A DNA stretch of 64,000 nucleotides from Agreia bicolorata (GCF_000938265.1 NZ_JYFC01000004.1:1-64000); one strand, 5' to 3'; positions 8,402 to 16,871 are shown, numbered from the stretch's first letter. Translations and numbers: made by a program. The notes: generated by a model not told the origin, from the letters alone.

Positions 8402-9070
8402 CTACAGCTCCTTCACTGTTCCGTTCTTGATGTGCAGCCGGCGTTCGGCGCGTTTCGCGACCGCCGAGTCGTGGGTCACGATGATCAGCGTCAGCTGCTT
8501 CTCACGCCAGATTCCCTCGAGCAGCTCCATAATCTCGTCGCGGGTGTCCTCGTCGAGGCTTCCCGTGGGCTCGTCGGCAAGCAGCACCTCGGGGTTCTTT
8601 ACGATGGCCCGCGCGATCGCGACGCGCTGCTGCTGACCGCCGGACAGCTCGGCGGGCAGATGACGCATGCGCTCGCCGAGGCTCACCGACTCGAGGGCGG
8701 CGGATGCCCGGGAGGTGCGCTCCTCGTTCGAGAGCCCGAGGGGCGCCAGTGCGGTCTCGACATTCTCGAGCGCAGAGAGGGTGGGAATCAGATTGAATCC
8801 CTGGAAGACAAAGCCGATCTCTCGTGCACGGATGCGAGCCAGCTTGGTGTCGCCCAGCTTCGACAGGGTCGAGTCGCCGAGAACGACCTCGCCGGAGGTG
8901 GGCCGGTCGAGAGCGCCGAGCATCTGCAGCAGCGTCGACTTGCCTCCGCCGGTGGGCCCCTGAATTGCGACCATCTGACCTTTGGGAATGGTCAGGGTCA
9001 CATCTTTGAGGGCCGTGACCGTGTTCTTCGACCCTGAATAGCTCTTCGTGACGTGGGTGAGTTGATACAT
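8402..9070 (-). CDS. ABC transporter ATPase, MacB/LolD/FtsE type
   Basis: This 222-residue ATP-binding protein has Walker A GPTGGGKST, Q-loop region FVFQGFNLIP, signature LSGGQQQR, Walker B VLLADEP and H-loop IIVTHD. Its size and the pairing with an FtsX-fold permease place it in the MacB/LolD-like group of mechanotransmission or antibiotic/peptide export systems. The ATG at 9070 is preceded by AAGGAG at good spacing. It follows the permease gene by 34 bp in the same operon and is divergent from a two-component system that may control it. Confidence 0.88.
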   Translation of the reverse strand: MYQLTHVTKSYSGSKNTVTALKDVTLTIPKGQMVAIQGPTGGGKSTLLQMLGALDRPTSGEVVLGDSTLSKLGDTKLARIRAREIGFVFQGFNLIPTLSALENVETALAPLGLSNEERTSRASAALESVSLGERMRHLPAELSGGQQQRVAIARAIVKNPEVLLADEPTGSLDEDTRDEIMELLEGIWREKQLTLIIVTHDSAVAKRAERRLHIKNGTVKEL

Positions 9071-9104
9071 GTGAAGCTCCTTCGGAATGAGAATCGAGAA
9101 CAGA

Positions 9105-10604
9105 TCAGGCGACGGAACGAAGCGCCTCGGCGGGCCGAAGACGTGAGGCTCGCCACCCGCCGACCGCGCCGGCAAGCAGTCCGCCGGCCAGCGCGAGCGC
9201 CACGGCGATGAGAATGACAGACACCGTCACGGGTGCGTTCAGCACCACGTCGGAGGTCGCCGCGGCGTGGGCGGCCTGTCCGAAGCGGCCGCCGGCCGCG
9301 CCGGGTCCACCGGCCGCCTCGATACCTCGGCCTGCGAATCCACCGCCCACTCGACCCGACGCGCTCGCGGTCAGCGTGGGGGCCACGAGGTTCACCACGA
9401 GCACGCCGACGAGCCCGATCGCAACGCCCGCGATGCCGCCGAGGAGACCCTGCACCACAGATTCCCCGGCGATCTGTCCGACGATGCGACGGTTGCTCCA
9501 GCCGATGGCCTTGAGCGTTCCGAACTCACGGGTGCGTCGGGTGACTCCGGAGATGGTGAACAGAATTGCGATCAGGAAAGCCGCGGCCAGCACAATGATC
9601 GACAGCCAGGTGCCGAGGTTGCCAACGAGGGTTGACGCGGTCGAGAGCGACCCCGACACGCTCGAAGCAAGGTCGGACTGGGTGCTCACGGTGTTGTCGG
9701 GCAATGCTGCCTCGAGCGAGGTCTTGAGGGTGGCGATGTCGTCCGACGATGTGGCTTGCACATAGATGCTGGAGATCTTGCCGCTTTCGCCGCTCAGGTT
9801 CTGGGCGACATCGAGCGGGATGTAGACGTTCGACGCCGTCGTGGCGTCTCCGCTCGACGATTCGACGAGACCCACGATCTGGAACGACGTGCCGCCGATG
9901 TCGATCGTGCCTCCGACCGACAGACCTGCCGTTGTCGCATAAGCGCTGTCGAGAACGGCGACATCCGTGCCGGTGTCGTCGGATGCGAGGGTGCGGCCGT
10001 CGGTCAGTGTGACGGACGAGAGCGGGCCGACTGCCGACTCGGAGGGATCGAGGCCCAGCACCGTGAACGAGTTGATGTTGAACGAGGATCCGCCGGTGCC
10101 ACCCGGACCGTCCGTCGGCGCCGAGCCATCGCCTGTCTGTGCGCGATCGGAACCCTGCTCCGTGCGGTTGACGTCGGGCAGTTTGCCGTCGAATGTCGTG
10201 TTGTTGAGAGAGAGCACACCGGCCGCTGCCGAGACGCCAGCCTCGCCAGTGACCGTGCCGAGCGAAGCGGCGTCGAATGTGGCGGTGCTCCTGCCGGCCG
10301 TCAGGCGTGAGCTGGCGACGGCGGTGGTGCCAGCCGCCGTCGAGCCGGCGCCGGGTCCGAAGTCGAAGCGCTGGCCCGGCCCCGCCGTGCCGTTCGCCCC
10401 GGGTGCCGCCGCGGCCTTCGAGATGGTGATGTCGGTTCCGACCCCGTAGACGCTCCCGAGCACCGCGGTCTGGGCATCCTTGACTCCCGCCGCCACGGAG
10501 TTGACGATGATGACGAGAGCGATCGCGAGGGCCATGCCGACGGCGATGATGATGGTCTGCTTTCGCCGGTTGACGAGTTCTCGCCGAAGGTAGGTGATGA
10601 ACAT
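9105..10604 (-). CDS. FtsX/MacB-type ABC transporter permease
   Basis: This 499-residue membrane protein has one N-terminal helix (QTIIIAVGMALAIALVIIVNSVAAG, about residues 18-42) and three C-terminal helices (about 335-365, 385-420 and 460-485). Between them lies a large extracytoplasmic domain of about 290 residues rich in Gly, Ser and Thr. This is the MacB_PCD-FtsX architecture. AAGGAG precedes the ATG at 10604. An AAGGPGAAGGRFGQAAHAA-like low-complexity stretch sits between the last helices, which is unusual. With the downstream ATPase it probably exports or senses an envelope-active compound under control of the divergent two-component system. Confidence 0.85.
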   Translation of the reverse strand: MFITYLRRELVNRRKQTIIIAVGMALAIALVIIVNSVAAGVKDAQTAVLGSVYGVGTDITISKAAAAPGANGTAGPGQRFDFGPGAGSTAAGTTAVASSRLTAGRSTATFDAASLGTVTGEAGVSAAAGVLSLNNTTFDGKLPDVNRTEQGSDRAQTGDGSAPTDGPGGTGGSSFNINSFTVLGLDPSESAVGPLSSVTLTDGRTLASDDTGTDVAVLDSAYATTAGLSVGGTIDIGGTSFQIVGLVESSSGDATTASNVYIPLDVAQNLSGESGKISSIYVQATSSDDIATLKTSLEAALPDNTVSTQSDLASSVSGSLSTASTLVGNLGTWLSIIVLAAAFLIAILFTISGVTRRTREFGTLKAIGWSNRRIVGQIAGESVVQGLLGGIAGVAIGLVGVLVVNLVAPTLTASASGRVGGGFAGRGIEAAGGPGAAGGRFGQAAHAAATSDVVLNAPVTVSVILIAVALALAGGLLAGAVGGWRASRLRPAEALRSVA

Positions 10605-10677
10605 GCTGCTCCTTGAGAAGGCGGGTGGACGGGGGTGTTCTGCGGTCACACCGTATGGATGCCAGCCGGGCGATGCT

Positions 10678-10764
10678 TATGGCGAGGCTATGAATGCCCT
10701 AAGAGCTCATCGGCACCGAGTCCACAGGTGATCAATGCCTCGCTCATAGGAATTGCATAGGAAT
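10678..10764. promoter_or_regulatory. Two 11-bp-phased direct repeats, likely response-regulator sites
   Basis: CATAGGAAT occurs at 10745-10753 and again at 10756-10764, one 11-bp period apart, 21 nt before the response-regulator start. A second pair, TATGGCG/TATGAAT (TATG at 10678 and 10689), also has an 11-bp period and lies closer to the divergent permease gene. Tandem repeats one helical turn apart are the classic binding geometry of OmpR/PhoB-type regulators, so both may be sites for the adjacent regulator (inference). Confidence 0.5.
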
Positions 10765-10784
10765 CACGTTGATAGTGGGGACTT

Positions 10785-11525
10785 GTGACAGAGACAGTAG
10801 ATTCCGCCGCCCGCCCGAGAATCACTAGGGCCGACGGCTCGCCGGTGCGAGCGCTCGTCGTCGACGACGAGGCCACGCTTACCGAGCTGCTGCAGATGGC
10901 TCTGCGCTACGAGGGCTGGGAGATCAGAACAGCCGGCGACGGTCAGGCGGCCCTGCGGATTGCTCGCGAATTCACACCCGACGTGATCGTCCTCGACATC
11001 ATGCTTCCTGACATCGATGGACTCGCCGTGCTGCAGCGCCTGCGTGCGGGCGGACAGGAGACGCCGGTGCTGTTTCTCACGGCAAAGGATGCGCTCGACG
11101 ATCGCATCGCCGGGTTGACGGCGGGCGGCGACGACTACGTGACCAAGCCATTCAGCCTCGAAGAACTGGTGGCTCGCCTACGCGGACTCATCCGGCGTTC
11201 GACGCTCACGCTCACCGACGCATTCGACCCCGAGGTCGTGATCGGTGACCTCGTGCTCAATGAGGACAGTCATGAGGTGCACCGCGGGGGTGCACCGATC
11301 GAGCTCACGGCCACCGAATTCGAGTTGCTGAGATTTCTGATGCGCAATCCCCGCCGCGTGCTGTCGAAGGCGCAGATCCTCGACCGGGTCTGGAGCTACG
11401 ACTTCGGAGGGCGCTCCAGTGTGGTCGAGATCTACATCTCATACCTGCGCAAGAAAGTGGATGCCGGCCGCACGCAGATGATCCACACCGTGCGCGGCGC
11501 CGGCTACATTCTCAAGCCGGCCTGA
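10785..11525 (+). CDS. OmpR/PhoB-family response regulator
   Basis: This 246-residue regulator has a receiver domain (residues 22-140) with acidic pair D27-D28, phospho-acceptor D71 in VIVLDIMLPD, T in LFLTAKD and K in DYVTKPF. A C-terminal winged helix (about residues 155-245: ELTATEFELLRFLMRNP and VEIYISYLRKKVD) follows. The GTG at 10785 has TAGTGG 6 nt upstream, so translation may be leaderless. A sensor kinase follows after 20 bp. Divergence from the MacB-like transporter and the phased repeats between them suggest it regulates that transporter. Confidence 0.9.
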   Translation: MTETVDSAARPRITRADGSPVRALVVDDEATLTELLQMALRYEGWEIRTAGDGQAALRIAREFTPDVIVLDIMLPDIDGLAVLQRLRAGGQETPVLFLTAKDALDDRIAGLTAGGDDYVTKPFSLEELVARLRGLIRRSTLTLTDAFDPEVVIGDLVLNEDSHEVHRGGAPIELTATEFELLRFLMRNPRRVLSKAQILDRVWSYDFGGRSSVVEIYISYLRKKVDAGRTQMIHTVRGAGYILKPA

Positions 11526-11545
11526 GAGCGGGCAGGCCTGCACCC

Positions 11546-13063
11546 GTGCGATCCATGACTCTGCGCAACCGGCTCATCCTGAGTGTCCTCGCCCTTATCA
11601 CCCTCGTCGGACTGACCATCGGCGTGGTCTCATCCGTCGCGCTGAATGGATTTCTGCTGGATCGTCTCGACTCTCAGCTGCAGACGGCCACGAACAGGTC
11701 ACTGACGTCGATCGACAGGCATCGGCCAGAATCAGGCCTGACGGGCACGGGTTCGTCGGGCGATCCTGCTTTCGTGGGTGGGCCGGGACAGGCCGCCGGC
11801 ACCCTCGGCGGCTTCACACGCTCTGGTGTCGTAGACCGGGCTGCGATCGTCGATTCCGCTGGAGTGGTGCAGCAGCTCTCGACCGAGCAGCTCGACATAC
11901 TGTCGGCACTGATCGTCACCAAAGCTCCACAGACGGTGAGTCTGGGAGGCTCGCTCGGCGACTACCGGGTGGCGTTCGACCGGTCTCCCAGCGGTGACGG
12001 CATCATCGTGGGGCTTCCCCTGTCTGATGTCACGGCGACGGTCACGCAGCTGGTGATCGTGACTGTTGCCGTTACCGTCGGCGGCCTCATCGTGGCCGCC
12101 CTGCTCGGAACTGTGCTCATCCGTCTCGCCCTGCGGCCGCTCGATCGTGTGGAGGCGATGGCGACCCGCGTCACCCGACTTCGGCTTGATCGCGGCGACG
12201 TCGTGCTCGCCGAGCGGGTTCCGGATGCCGACGCCGACCTGCGCACCGAGGTCGGCAGGGTGGGCGCTTCGCTCAACAAGATGCTCGGCCATCTGGCCTC
12301 CGCTCTCGCTTCGAGACAGGCGAGCGAGAATAAGATGCGCCAGTTCGTGGCCGATGCCAGCCACGAGCTTCGAACACCTCTCGCCTCGATCCGCGGCTAT
12401 GCGGAACTGACCAGACGCGGCGACTTCGAGCTGCCCGTCGATGTCAGCCATTCTCTCGGGCGCATCGAGTCCGAGGCCACGCGTATGACGAGCCTCGTCG
12501 AGGATCTGCTCCTGCTTGCTCGGCTCGACGAGGGCCCGGCGATTGAGAATGCCCCGGTCGACCTCACACGCTTGCTGGTCGATGCGGTCAGCGATGCTCA
12601 CGTCGCCGCGGGCGAGCACGAGTGGGTGCTCGACCTGCCCGAGGAACCGATCGAGGTGTCCGGCGACGGCCCGAGGCTCTACCAGGTCGTGTCGAACCTG
12701 CTGGCGAACGCACGGGTGCACACGCCCGCCGGTACCGAGGTGACAGTGTCGCTCGCGTCGAAGGTCGATGCATCCGGATCCTCGAGCGCGATCATCACCG
12801 TTTCTGATGACGGCCCCGGCATCGATCCCCTGCTCGTAGACACGCTGTTCGAGCGGTTCGTGCGCGGGGACACCTCGCGGTTCCGCCAGGCCGGCTCGAC
12901 GTCGACGGGCCTCGGCCTCGCGATCGTGCGTGCTGTGGTCGACGCGCATGGCGGCAGCGTTGAGGTCGCGTCGCGGCCGGGAAACACGGAGTTTCGGATC
13001 GTTCTGCCGTTGCGTGGACACTCGCCGCTCGGCGAAGCGGTTCTCGGCCGCGGCTCGAACTGA
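11546..13063 (+). CDS. Sensor histidine kinase (HAMP-HisKA-HATPase)
   Basis: This 505-residue membrane kinase has a first helix at about residues 10-30 and an extracytoplasmic sensor of about 130 residues. The second helix is at about 168-195 (VTVGGLIVAALLGTVLIRLAL), followed by a HAMP linker. The HisKA phosphoacceptor is H in ADASHELRTPLASIRGYAEL (about residue 273). The HATPase domain has an N-box LLANARVHT, DDGPGID and GLGLAIV. The start is GTG 11546; ATG at 11555 is nearly equivalent. It presumably phosphorylates D71 of the preceding regulator. The stimulus is unknown. Confidence 0.9.
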   Translation: MRSMTLRNRLILSVLALITLVGLTIGVVSSVALNGFLLDRLDSQLQTATNRSLTSIDRHRPESGLTGTGSSGDPAFVGGPGQAAGTLGGFTRSGVVDRAAIVDSAGVVQQLSTEQLDILSALIVTKAPQTVSLGGSLGDYRVAFDRSPSGDGIIVGLPLSDVTATVTQLVIVTVAVTVGGLIVAALLGTVLIRLALRPLDRVEAMATRVTRLRLDRGDVVLAERVPDADADLRTEVGRVGASLNKMLGHLASALASRQASENKMRQFVADASHELRTPLASIRGYAELTRRGDFELPVDVSHSLGRIESEATRMTSLVEDLLLLARLDEGPAIENAPVDLTRLLVDAVSDAHVAAGEHEWVLDLPEEPIEVSGDGPRLYQVVSNLLANARVHTPAGTEVTVSLASKVDASGSSSAIITVSDDGPGIDPLLVDTLFERFVRGDTSRFRQAGSTSTGLGLAIVRAVVDAHGGSVEVASRPGNTEFRIVLPLRGHSPLGEAVLGRGSN

Positions 13064-13087
13064 GCGGTCGGAAGCCACAATGGTGGC

Positions 13088-14014
13088 ATGGCCTTTCTGA
13101 CCCTGCAGGCGAACCAGCGCGCTGAGGTGCGCGTCTACGACCTCGATGCGGGAGAGGCGACTGTCGTCTTCAGCTCGACGGAACGCTTCGTCGAGGCGCC
13201 GAACTGGCATCCCGACGGCGAGTGGCTCGTGCTCAACGTCGAGGGTTCTCTGGTGCGGCTGCGTGCAGACGGTTCTTCGGAGCTCGAACCTATCGCGGTG
13301 CCTGCTCCGCTCGTGCTGAACAACGACCACGTCATCTCGCCCGCCGGTGACCACCTACTGGTATCAGCGCGCGACGGTCAGCTGTATCGCATCCCGTGGC
13401 GGGGAGGGGCGGCGAGCCGCATCACCGAGCCGTCCGATCCGGCGCTCCGCTTCAAGTACTACCTGCACGGTGTGTCGCCCGACGGACAGACGCTCGCCGC
13501 CATCGGGGGCGGCCTCGATGCATCCGGCGATTGGGTGACCAACGTCTACACGCTGCCCGTGTCGGGTGGCCCGCACACGCAGCTCACCGACGATGCCTTC
13601 GCCGACGACGGATGCGATTTCTCTGCCGACGGCGAGACCATCTGGTTCAACTCGGAGCGCGAGAGGGAGTACCCGGGTCACGCGCAGCTGTTCCGCATGC
13701 GCGTCGACGGCACAGAACTGCAGCGCGTGACGCACGACGATCGGGTGAACTGGTTTCCGCATCCTTCGCCCGATGGCCGGCATGTGCTCTACCTCAGCTA
13801 TCCCGCAGGAACGACGGGCCATCCGCCGAACCTCGAGGTCGAACTGAGGCTGATCGACCTCTCGTCGGGCGACGAGAGGGTGATCGATTCATTTCTGGGC
13901 GGGCAGGGCACGACGAACGTGCCCGGCTGGTCTCCGGATGGCCGCCGCGTCGCCTACGTCGCCTATCCGACGACGCAGGCGGCGACCGGCGGGCCGACCG
14001 CCGATCACCGGTAG
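13088..14014 (+). CDS. TolB-like PD40 beta-propeller protein
   Basis: This 308-residue protein is built from WD40-like PD40 repeats. Repeated blades read NWHPDGEWLVLNV, ISPAGDHLLVSA, VSPDGQTLAAIG, FSADGETIWFNS, PSPDGRHVLYLS and WSPDGRRVAYVA, about 40-50 residues apart, giving a six-bladed propeller like the C-terminal half of TolB. No signal peptide or catalytic domain is visible, so it is probably a cytoplasmic binding protein. CACAAT lies 6 nt before the ATG, possibly a leaderless promoter. It overlaps the convergent DUF4190 gene by 10 bp. Confidence 0.75.
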   Translation: MAFLTLQANQRAEVRVYDLDAGEATVVFSSTERFVEAPNWHPDGEWLVLNVEGSLVRLRADGSSELEPIAVPAPLVLNNDHVISPAGDHLLVSARDGQLYRIPWRGGAASRITEPSDPALRFKYYLHGVSPDGQTLAAIGGGLDASGDWVTNVYTLPVSGGPHTQLTDDAFADDGCDFSADGETIWFNSEREREYPGHAQLFRMRVDGTELQRVTHDDRVNWFPHPSPDGRHVLYLSYPAGTTGHPPNLEVELRLIDLSSGDERVIDSFLGGQGTTNVPGWSPDGRRVAYVAYPTTQAATGGPTADHR

Positions 14015-14478
14015 GAGCTCACTGCTCCGATGAATCCGAGGAACAGTGCGCCGAAGAAGAACAGCGCGGCGAGCACGTAGCCCGCGAGGCCGACGTATCC
14101 GAGAACAAGGCCCGCGATGGTGATACCGCGGCCGTCGTCGCCGGTGCGCTTGATCTGCGCCAAGGCGATGTGGCCGGTGATCACGGGCACGATCGCGAAT
14201 CCGAGCACACCGAGAACCAGGGTGATGATGCCCAGCACGTTCGTGGGTCGAACGGGCGGGTAGTCGTAGTGAGGGGATGCGGGAGTGGCGGGCTGCTGTG
14301 CGGTCGGCTGGGCCGGCGCCGGCTGCTGGGCGACAGGCTGCGGGGCGACCGGCTGGGCCGGGGGAAGCTGGACGGTCGGCTGCTCGGAGGTCGGCAGTTG
14401 GTTGGTGGTGTTCGCGGTCGTGTCAGTGTCAGCGTCAGGAACGTTTGGAGTGTCTGGGGTGAGTGTCGAAGTTGTCAT
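14005..14478 (-). CDS. DUF4190 membrane protein with Pro/Gln-rich N-terminus
   Basis: This 157-residue protein has about 75 N-terminal residues dominated by Thr, Pro, Gln and Ala (repeats such as QPVAPQPVAQQPAPAQP). Two transmembrane segments follow: VLGIITLVLGVLGFAIVPVITGHIALAQI and ITIAGLVLGYVGLAGYVLAALFFFG. The pattern GHIALAQIKRTGDDGRGITIAGLVLGYVG is diagnostic of DUF4190. The disordered region is probably cytoplasmic. The start is ATG at 14478. Function unknown; members are common, often near housekeeping genes in actinobacteria. Confidence 0.72.
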   Translation of the reverse strand: MTTSTLTPDTPNVPDADTDTTANTTNQLPTSEQPTVQLPPAQPVAPQPVAQQPAPAQPTAQQPATPASPHYDYPPVRPTNVLGIITLVLGVLGFAIVPVITGHIALAQIKRTGDDGRGITIAGLVLGYVGLAGYVLAALFFFGALFLGFIGAVSSYR

Positions 14479-14589
14479 GCTTCAACGCTACGAACGAGGC
14501 GCTATTCGGGCATCGGACCGGGGATGTGTTCGGGTAGTACCACGGCATGATTCTTCGGCGCACTTGCATGGCTCCGGCGCATGACGTAT

Positions 14590-14760
14590 GGTGAACGAAG
14601 CCAAAGACCGCCGGTTATCGCTGTGCCCGCATTCGACTCGTTCGAAAGCAGACGCTGTGATCGAAGGTTCACGTCCGTGAAGACCTGCGCAGGGATACGT
14701 CAGTAAACGCACACTCGTGTGCATTCGCTCCGGCCTCCTGCGCCGGAGCTTTTTTTGTGG
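14590..14760 (+). ncRNA. L10 leader (rplJ-rplL autoregulatory mRNA leader)
   Basis: The 324-bp gap between 14479 and 14802 contains the leader that binds ribosomal protein L10 (or the L10-L12 complex) and represses its own mRNA. The segment from about 14599 starts GCCAAAGACCGCCGG, the conserved core of actinobacterial L10 leaders (recognised from memory). The leader ends in an intrinsic terminator, so feedback is probably by attenuation. The upstream part (14479-14590) has no feature I can name apart from likely promoter sequence. Confidence 0.7.
14727..14756 (+). terminator. Attenuator terminator in the L10 leader
   Basis: GCTCCGGC (14727-14734) pairs with GCCGGAGC (14742-14749) around a 7-nt loop and is followed by seven T (14750-14756), 47 nt before rplJ. 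This is a complete intrinsic terminator placed to regulate read-through into rplJ. Confidence 0.85.
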
Positions 14761-14802
14761 GGTGAACCCGGGGCTACCGGCATTGAAACCACAAGGAGCG
14801 CC

Positions 14803-15315
14803 ATGGCGAACAAGGAAGCCTCGGTTGCCGAACTCACGGAACTTTTCCAGAGCTCGACCGCCGTTCTGCTGACCGAGTACCGCGGTCTCACGGTCGCCCA
14901 GCTTAAGACGCTGCGCGGCACCCTTCGTGAGCACGCTAGCTACGCCGTGGTAAAGAACACGCTGACCAAGATTGCGGCCAACAACGCCGGCATCTCGTCG
15001 TTCGACGACGAACTCGCCGGCCCGTCCGCCATCGCATTCGTTCACGGTGACCCTGTCGCCGTCGCGAAGTCCCTGCGCGACTTTGCCAAGGCAAACCCTC
15101 TTCTCGTTGTGAAGGGCGGTTACTTCGACGGTAACCCCCTGACCGCCGAAGAGGTCTCGAAGCTCGCCGACCTCGAATCCCGGGAGGTGCTGCTTGCGAA
15201 GCTCGCAGGCGCCTTCAAGGCCTCGCTGTTCGGTGCCGCATACCTCTTCAACGCACCGCTGTCGAAGGCCGTTCGCACGGTCGATGCGCTGCGCGAGAAG
15301 CAGTCAAGTAACTAA
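14803..15315 (+). CDS. rplJ: 50S ribosomal protein L10
   Basis: This 170-residue protein is the base of the ribosomal stalk; it binds 23S rRNA and carries the L7/L12 dimers. The N-terminal domain ([35 protein letters not shown]) and [12 protein letters not shown] are typical. The C-terminal helix ([33 protein letters not shown]) binds L7/L12. The start at 14803 is set by AAGGAG 6 nt upstream; the frame is open further up into the attenuator but is not translated there. It is controlled by the L10 leader and followed by rplL after 90 bp containing repeat sequence. Confidence 0.97.
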   Translation: MANKEASVAELTELFQSSTAVLLTEYRGLTVAQLKTLRGTLREHASYAVVKNTLTKIAANNAGISSFDDELAGPSAIAFVHGDPVAVAKSLRDFAKANPLLVVKGGYFDGNPLTAEEVSKLADLESREVLLAKLAGAFKASLFGAAYLFNAPLSKAVRTVDALREKQSSN

Positions 15316-15329
15316 CACCCTTCAACAAA

Positions 15330-15389
15330 CCGTTCCCTGAGCGTTGTGCGCAGGTAACACCAAACCGTTCCCTGAGCTTGTCGAAGGGG
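15330..15389. repeat. CCCTGAGC-type repeat copies between rplJ and rplL
   Basis: Two copies lie in the 90-bp rplJ-rplL gap. A short one (CCGTTCCCTGAGC, 15330-15342) is followed by a full one (core CCCTGAGCTTGTCGAAGGG inside 15365-15389). The full copy ends 4 nt before the AAGGAG of rplL. The same family recurs at 22018, 42796, 49588, 52317 and 63867. Confidence 0.85.
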
Positions 15390-15405
15390 AAACAAGGAGA
15401 AAATC

Positions 15406-15789
15406 ATGGCAAAGCTGTCAACTGCAGAGCTGCTCGACGCGTTCAAGGAGCTCACGCTCATTGAGCTGAGCGAGTTCGTCAAGGCGTTCGAGGAGACCTT
15501 CGAGGTCACCGCTGCTGCCCCCGTCGCGGTCGCCGCGGCCGGTGGCGCTGCCGCCGCCGTCGAAGAGGTCGAGGAGAAGGATTCCTTCGACGTCGTCCTC
15601 GAGTCGGCTGGCGAGAAGAAGATCCAGGTCATCAAGGAGGTGCGCGCCCTCACGAGCCTCGGTCTCGGAGAGGCGAAGGCACTCGTTGACGGCGCTCCCA
15701 AGGCTGTCCTCGAGGGCGCCAACAAGGAGACCGCCGAGAAGGCCAAGGCTCAGCTCGAAGAGGCTGGCGCAACCGTCACCCTCAAGTAG
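15406..15789 (+). CDS. rplL: 50S ribosomal protein L7/L12
   Basis: This 127-residue acidic stalk protein recruits translation factors. It has an N-terminal dimerisation domain (residues 1-35), an Ala/Val-rich hinge ([20 protein letters not shown]) and a globular C-terminal domain with [27 protein letters not shown], the factor-binding helices. AAGGAG lies 7 nt before the ATG. Codon use is strongly biased to GTC/AAG/GAG/CTC, as expected for a highly expressed gene. It is co-transcribed with rplJ and followed by a strong hairpin. Confidence 0.97.
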   Translation: MAKLSTAELLDAFKELTLIELSEFVKAFEETFEVTAAAPVAVAAAGGAAAAVEEVEEKDSFDVVLESAGEKKIQVIKEVRALTSLGLGEAKALVDGAPKAVLEGANKETAEKAKAQLEEAGATVTLK

Positions 15790-15823
15790 TCTGCGCTCCG
15801 GCTTCGGAGCACACTACTGAATC

Positions 15824-15858
15824 AGAAGGCCCCCGCACTGAAGGTGCGGGGGCCTTCT
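15824..15858 (+). terminator. Hairpin terminator after rplL
   Basis: A 15-bp perfect stem (15824-15838 with 15844-15858, arms AGAAGGCCCCCGCAC and its complement) closes a 5-nt loop 35 nt after the rplL stop. There is no long T run, which is common in high-GC actinobacteria. A smaller CTCCGGCTTCGGAG hairpin precedes it. Confidence 0.75.
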
Positions 15859-15901
15859 GTGTTCCTGCCCTCTGTGTTCCCGCTGTCTGTGCCCTCGCCG
15901 A

Positions 15902-15963
15902 ATGTTGCTGCTCGCGACGGATGTTGCCGGGCGGCCGGCAACATCCGTCGCGAGGGGCAACAT
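15902..15963. repeat. 62-nt palindrome downstream of rplL
   Basis: The inner arms are perfect over 20 bp (15911-15930 CTCGCGACGGATGTTGCCGG and 15935-15954) around a GCGG loop. After a 2-nt mismatch on each side (15909-15910, 15955-15956) the outer arms ATGTTGC (15902-15908) and GCAACAT (15957-15963) pair again. The ATGTTGC word occurs both in the outer arm and inside the inner arm, so the element is internally repeated. It lies beyond the rplL terminator and 74 bp before the next gene. Confidence 0.85.
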
Positions 15964-16037
15964 GCTCGCACAGGGTGGGATGCGAGGGAGCGCGGGTATC
16001 CTGAGTGGACCGATCCCCGCGCGAGAGGAGTCACGTC

Positions 16038-16787
16038 ATGGCCACCGTCTACGACGACACGCCTCCGCCCACCGCCGCTTGGGGCTCCGCGTCGGAAGGC
16101 TCAGCGTCCGGAGGCTCCTCCCGCCAGGGTTCCGGCTCCCGGGCCGAAGACGCTCCGCCCGTGAATGACAAGCGGTCCAGGCCGACCATTCGCGCCGCCG
16201 CCGCCCGCGCGGTCGGCACGGCCAAGGCTGTTGCCCCGCCCGTGGCCCGCGGAGCCGTGCAGCTCGGCGCCCTCGCCGTCCAGGTGATTGCGACCGCTGC
16301 CACGCTCTCTGTCGCCGGCAGCATTCTGCTGCTGGCCGGCGGATACGCCGATAACGGCGTCGGTTCGCTGCTGCTCTGTCTGGTTGCCGCCGTATTTGCT
16401 GCCATTTTGACAACCTCTTTTGTCGTTCTACTCGGACTGCCGTTGCGTGTAGCCCGCCGCGCGAGGCTCTGGTGGATCCGCAATGGCGAACTGGCCCTCG
16501 TCGGCGCGGCTATCGGCGCCGGGCTCCTCGTTGCGTCAGCCGTTCTCGGCGGTGAGGGAGCGCCGAATGGCTGGCTGCTCGTGCCCGGGTGGCTCCTGTT
16601 CGCGTTCTCGCTCGCCCATACGTGGTGGCCGGATCGCTGGCGCCCCGAACGCCTGCGCACGAAGAAGCCCGAGCCCCGGGTGCGCGTCGTCGGGCACGAA
16701 CGAGGCGATCGACGCCGTCGTGCCCGTGTGTCTTTCGACGAGTTCCTCGCGTCGAGCGGCCGGGCGTTCCGTGGAGAGCGCGACTAG
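16038..16787 (+). CDS. Membrane protein of unknown function
   Basis: This 249-residue protein has a Ser/Gly/Pro-rich cytoplasmic N-terminus (about 60 residues). Four hydrophobic segments follow: VQLGALAVQVIATAATLSVAGSILLLAGG, SLLLCLVAAVFAAILTTSFVVLLGLPL, LALVGAAIGAGLLVASAVLGG and NGWLLVPGWLLFAFSLAHTWW. The C-terminus is basic (RPERLRTKKPEP, RGDRRRRARVSFDEFLASSGR). The ATG at 16038 has AGGAG 7 nt upstream; the longer frame from 16005 lacks one. I do not recognise a family. Its position after the stalk operon, beyond terminator and palindrome, suggests its own promoter. Confidence 0.7.
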   Translation: MATVYDDTPPPTAAWGSASEGSASGGSSRQGSGSRAEDAPPVNDKRSRPTIRAAAARAVGTAKAVAPPVARGAVQLGALAVQVIATAATLSVAGSILLLAGGYADNGVGSLLLCLVAAVFAAILTTSFVVLLGLPLRVARRARLWWIRNGELALVGAAIGAGLLVASAVLGGEGAPNGWLLVPGWLLFAFSLAHTWWPDRWRPERLRTKKPEPRVRVVGHERGDRRRRARVSFDEFLASSGRAFRGERD

Positions 16788-16871
16788 CTTTCGTCGTCGA
16801 GCGTTGCCCAGCGCGGGTGTTCTCGCGTCTCGCGGTGGTTCTGCCACCGCGCCGGGCGAGAAGACCCGCGG

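Noticed and set aside
14719-14802. Longer rplJ starting at 14719
   Set aside because: This would translate the attenuator hairpin and T run. L10 homology and AAGGAG place the start at 14803.
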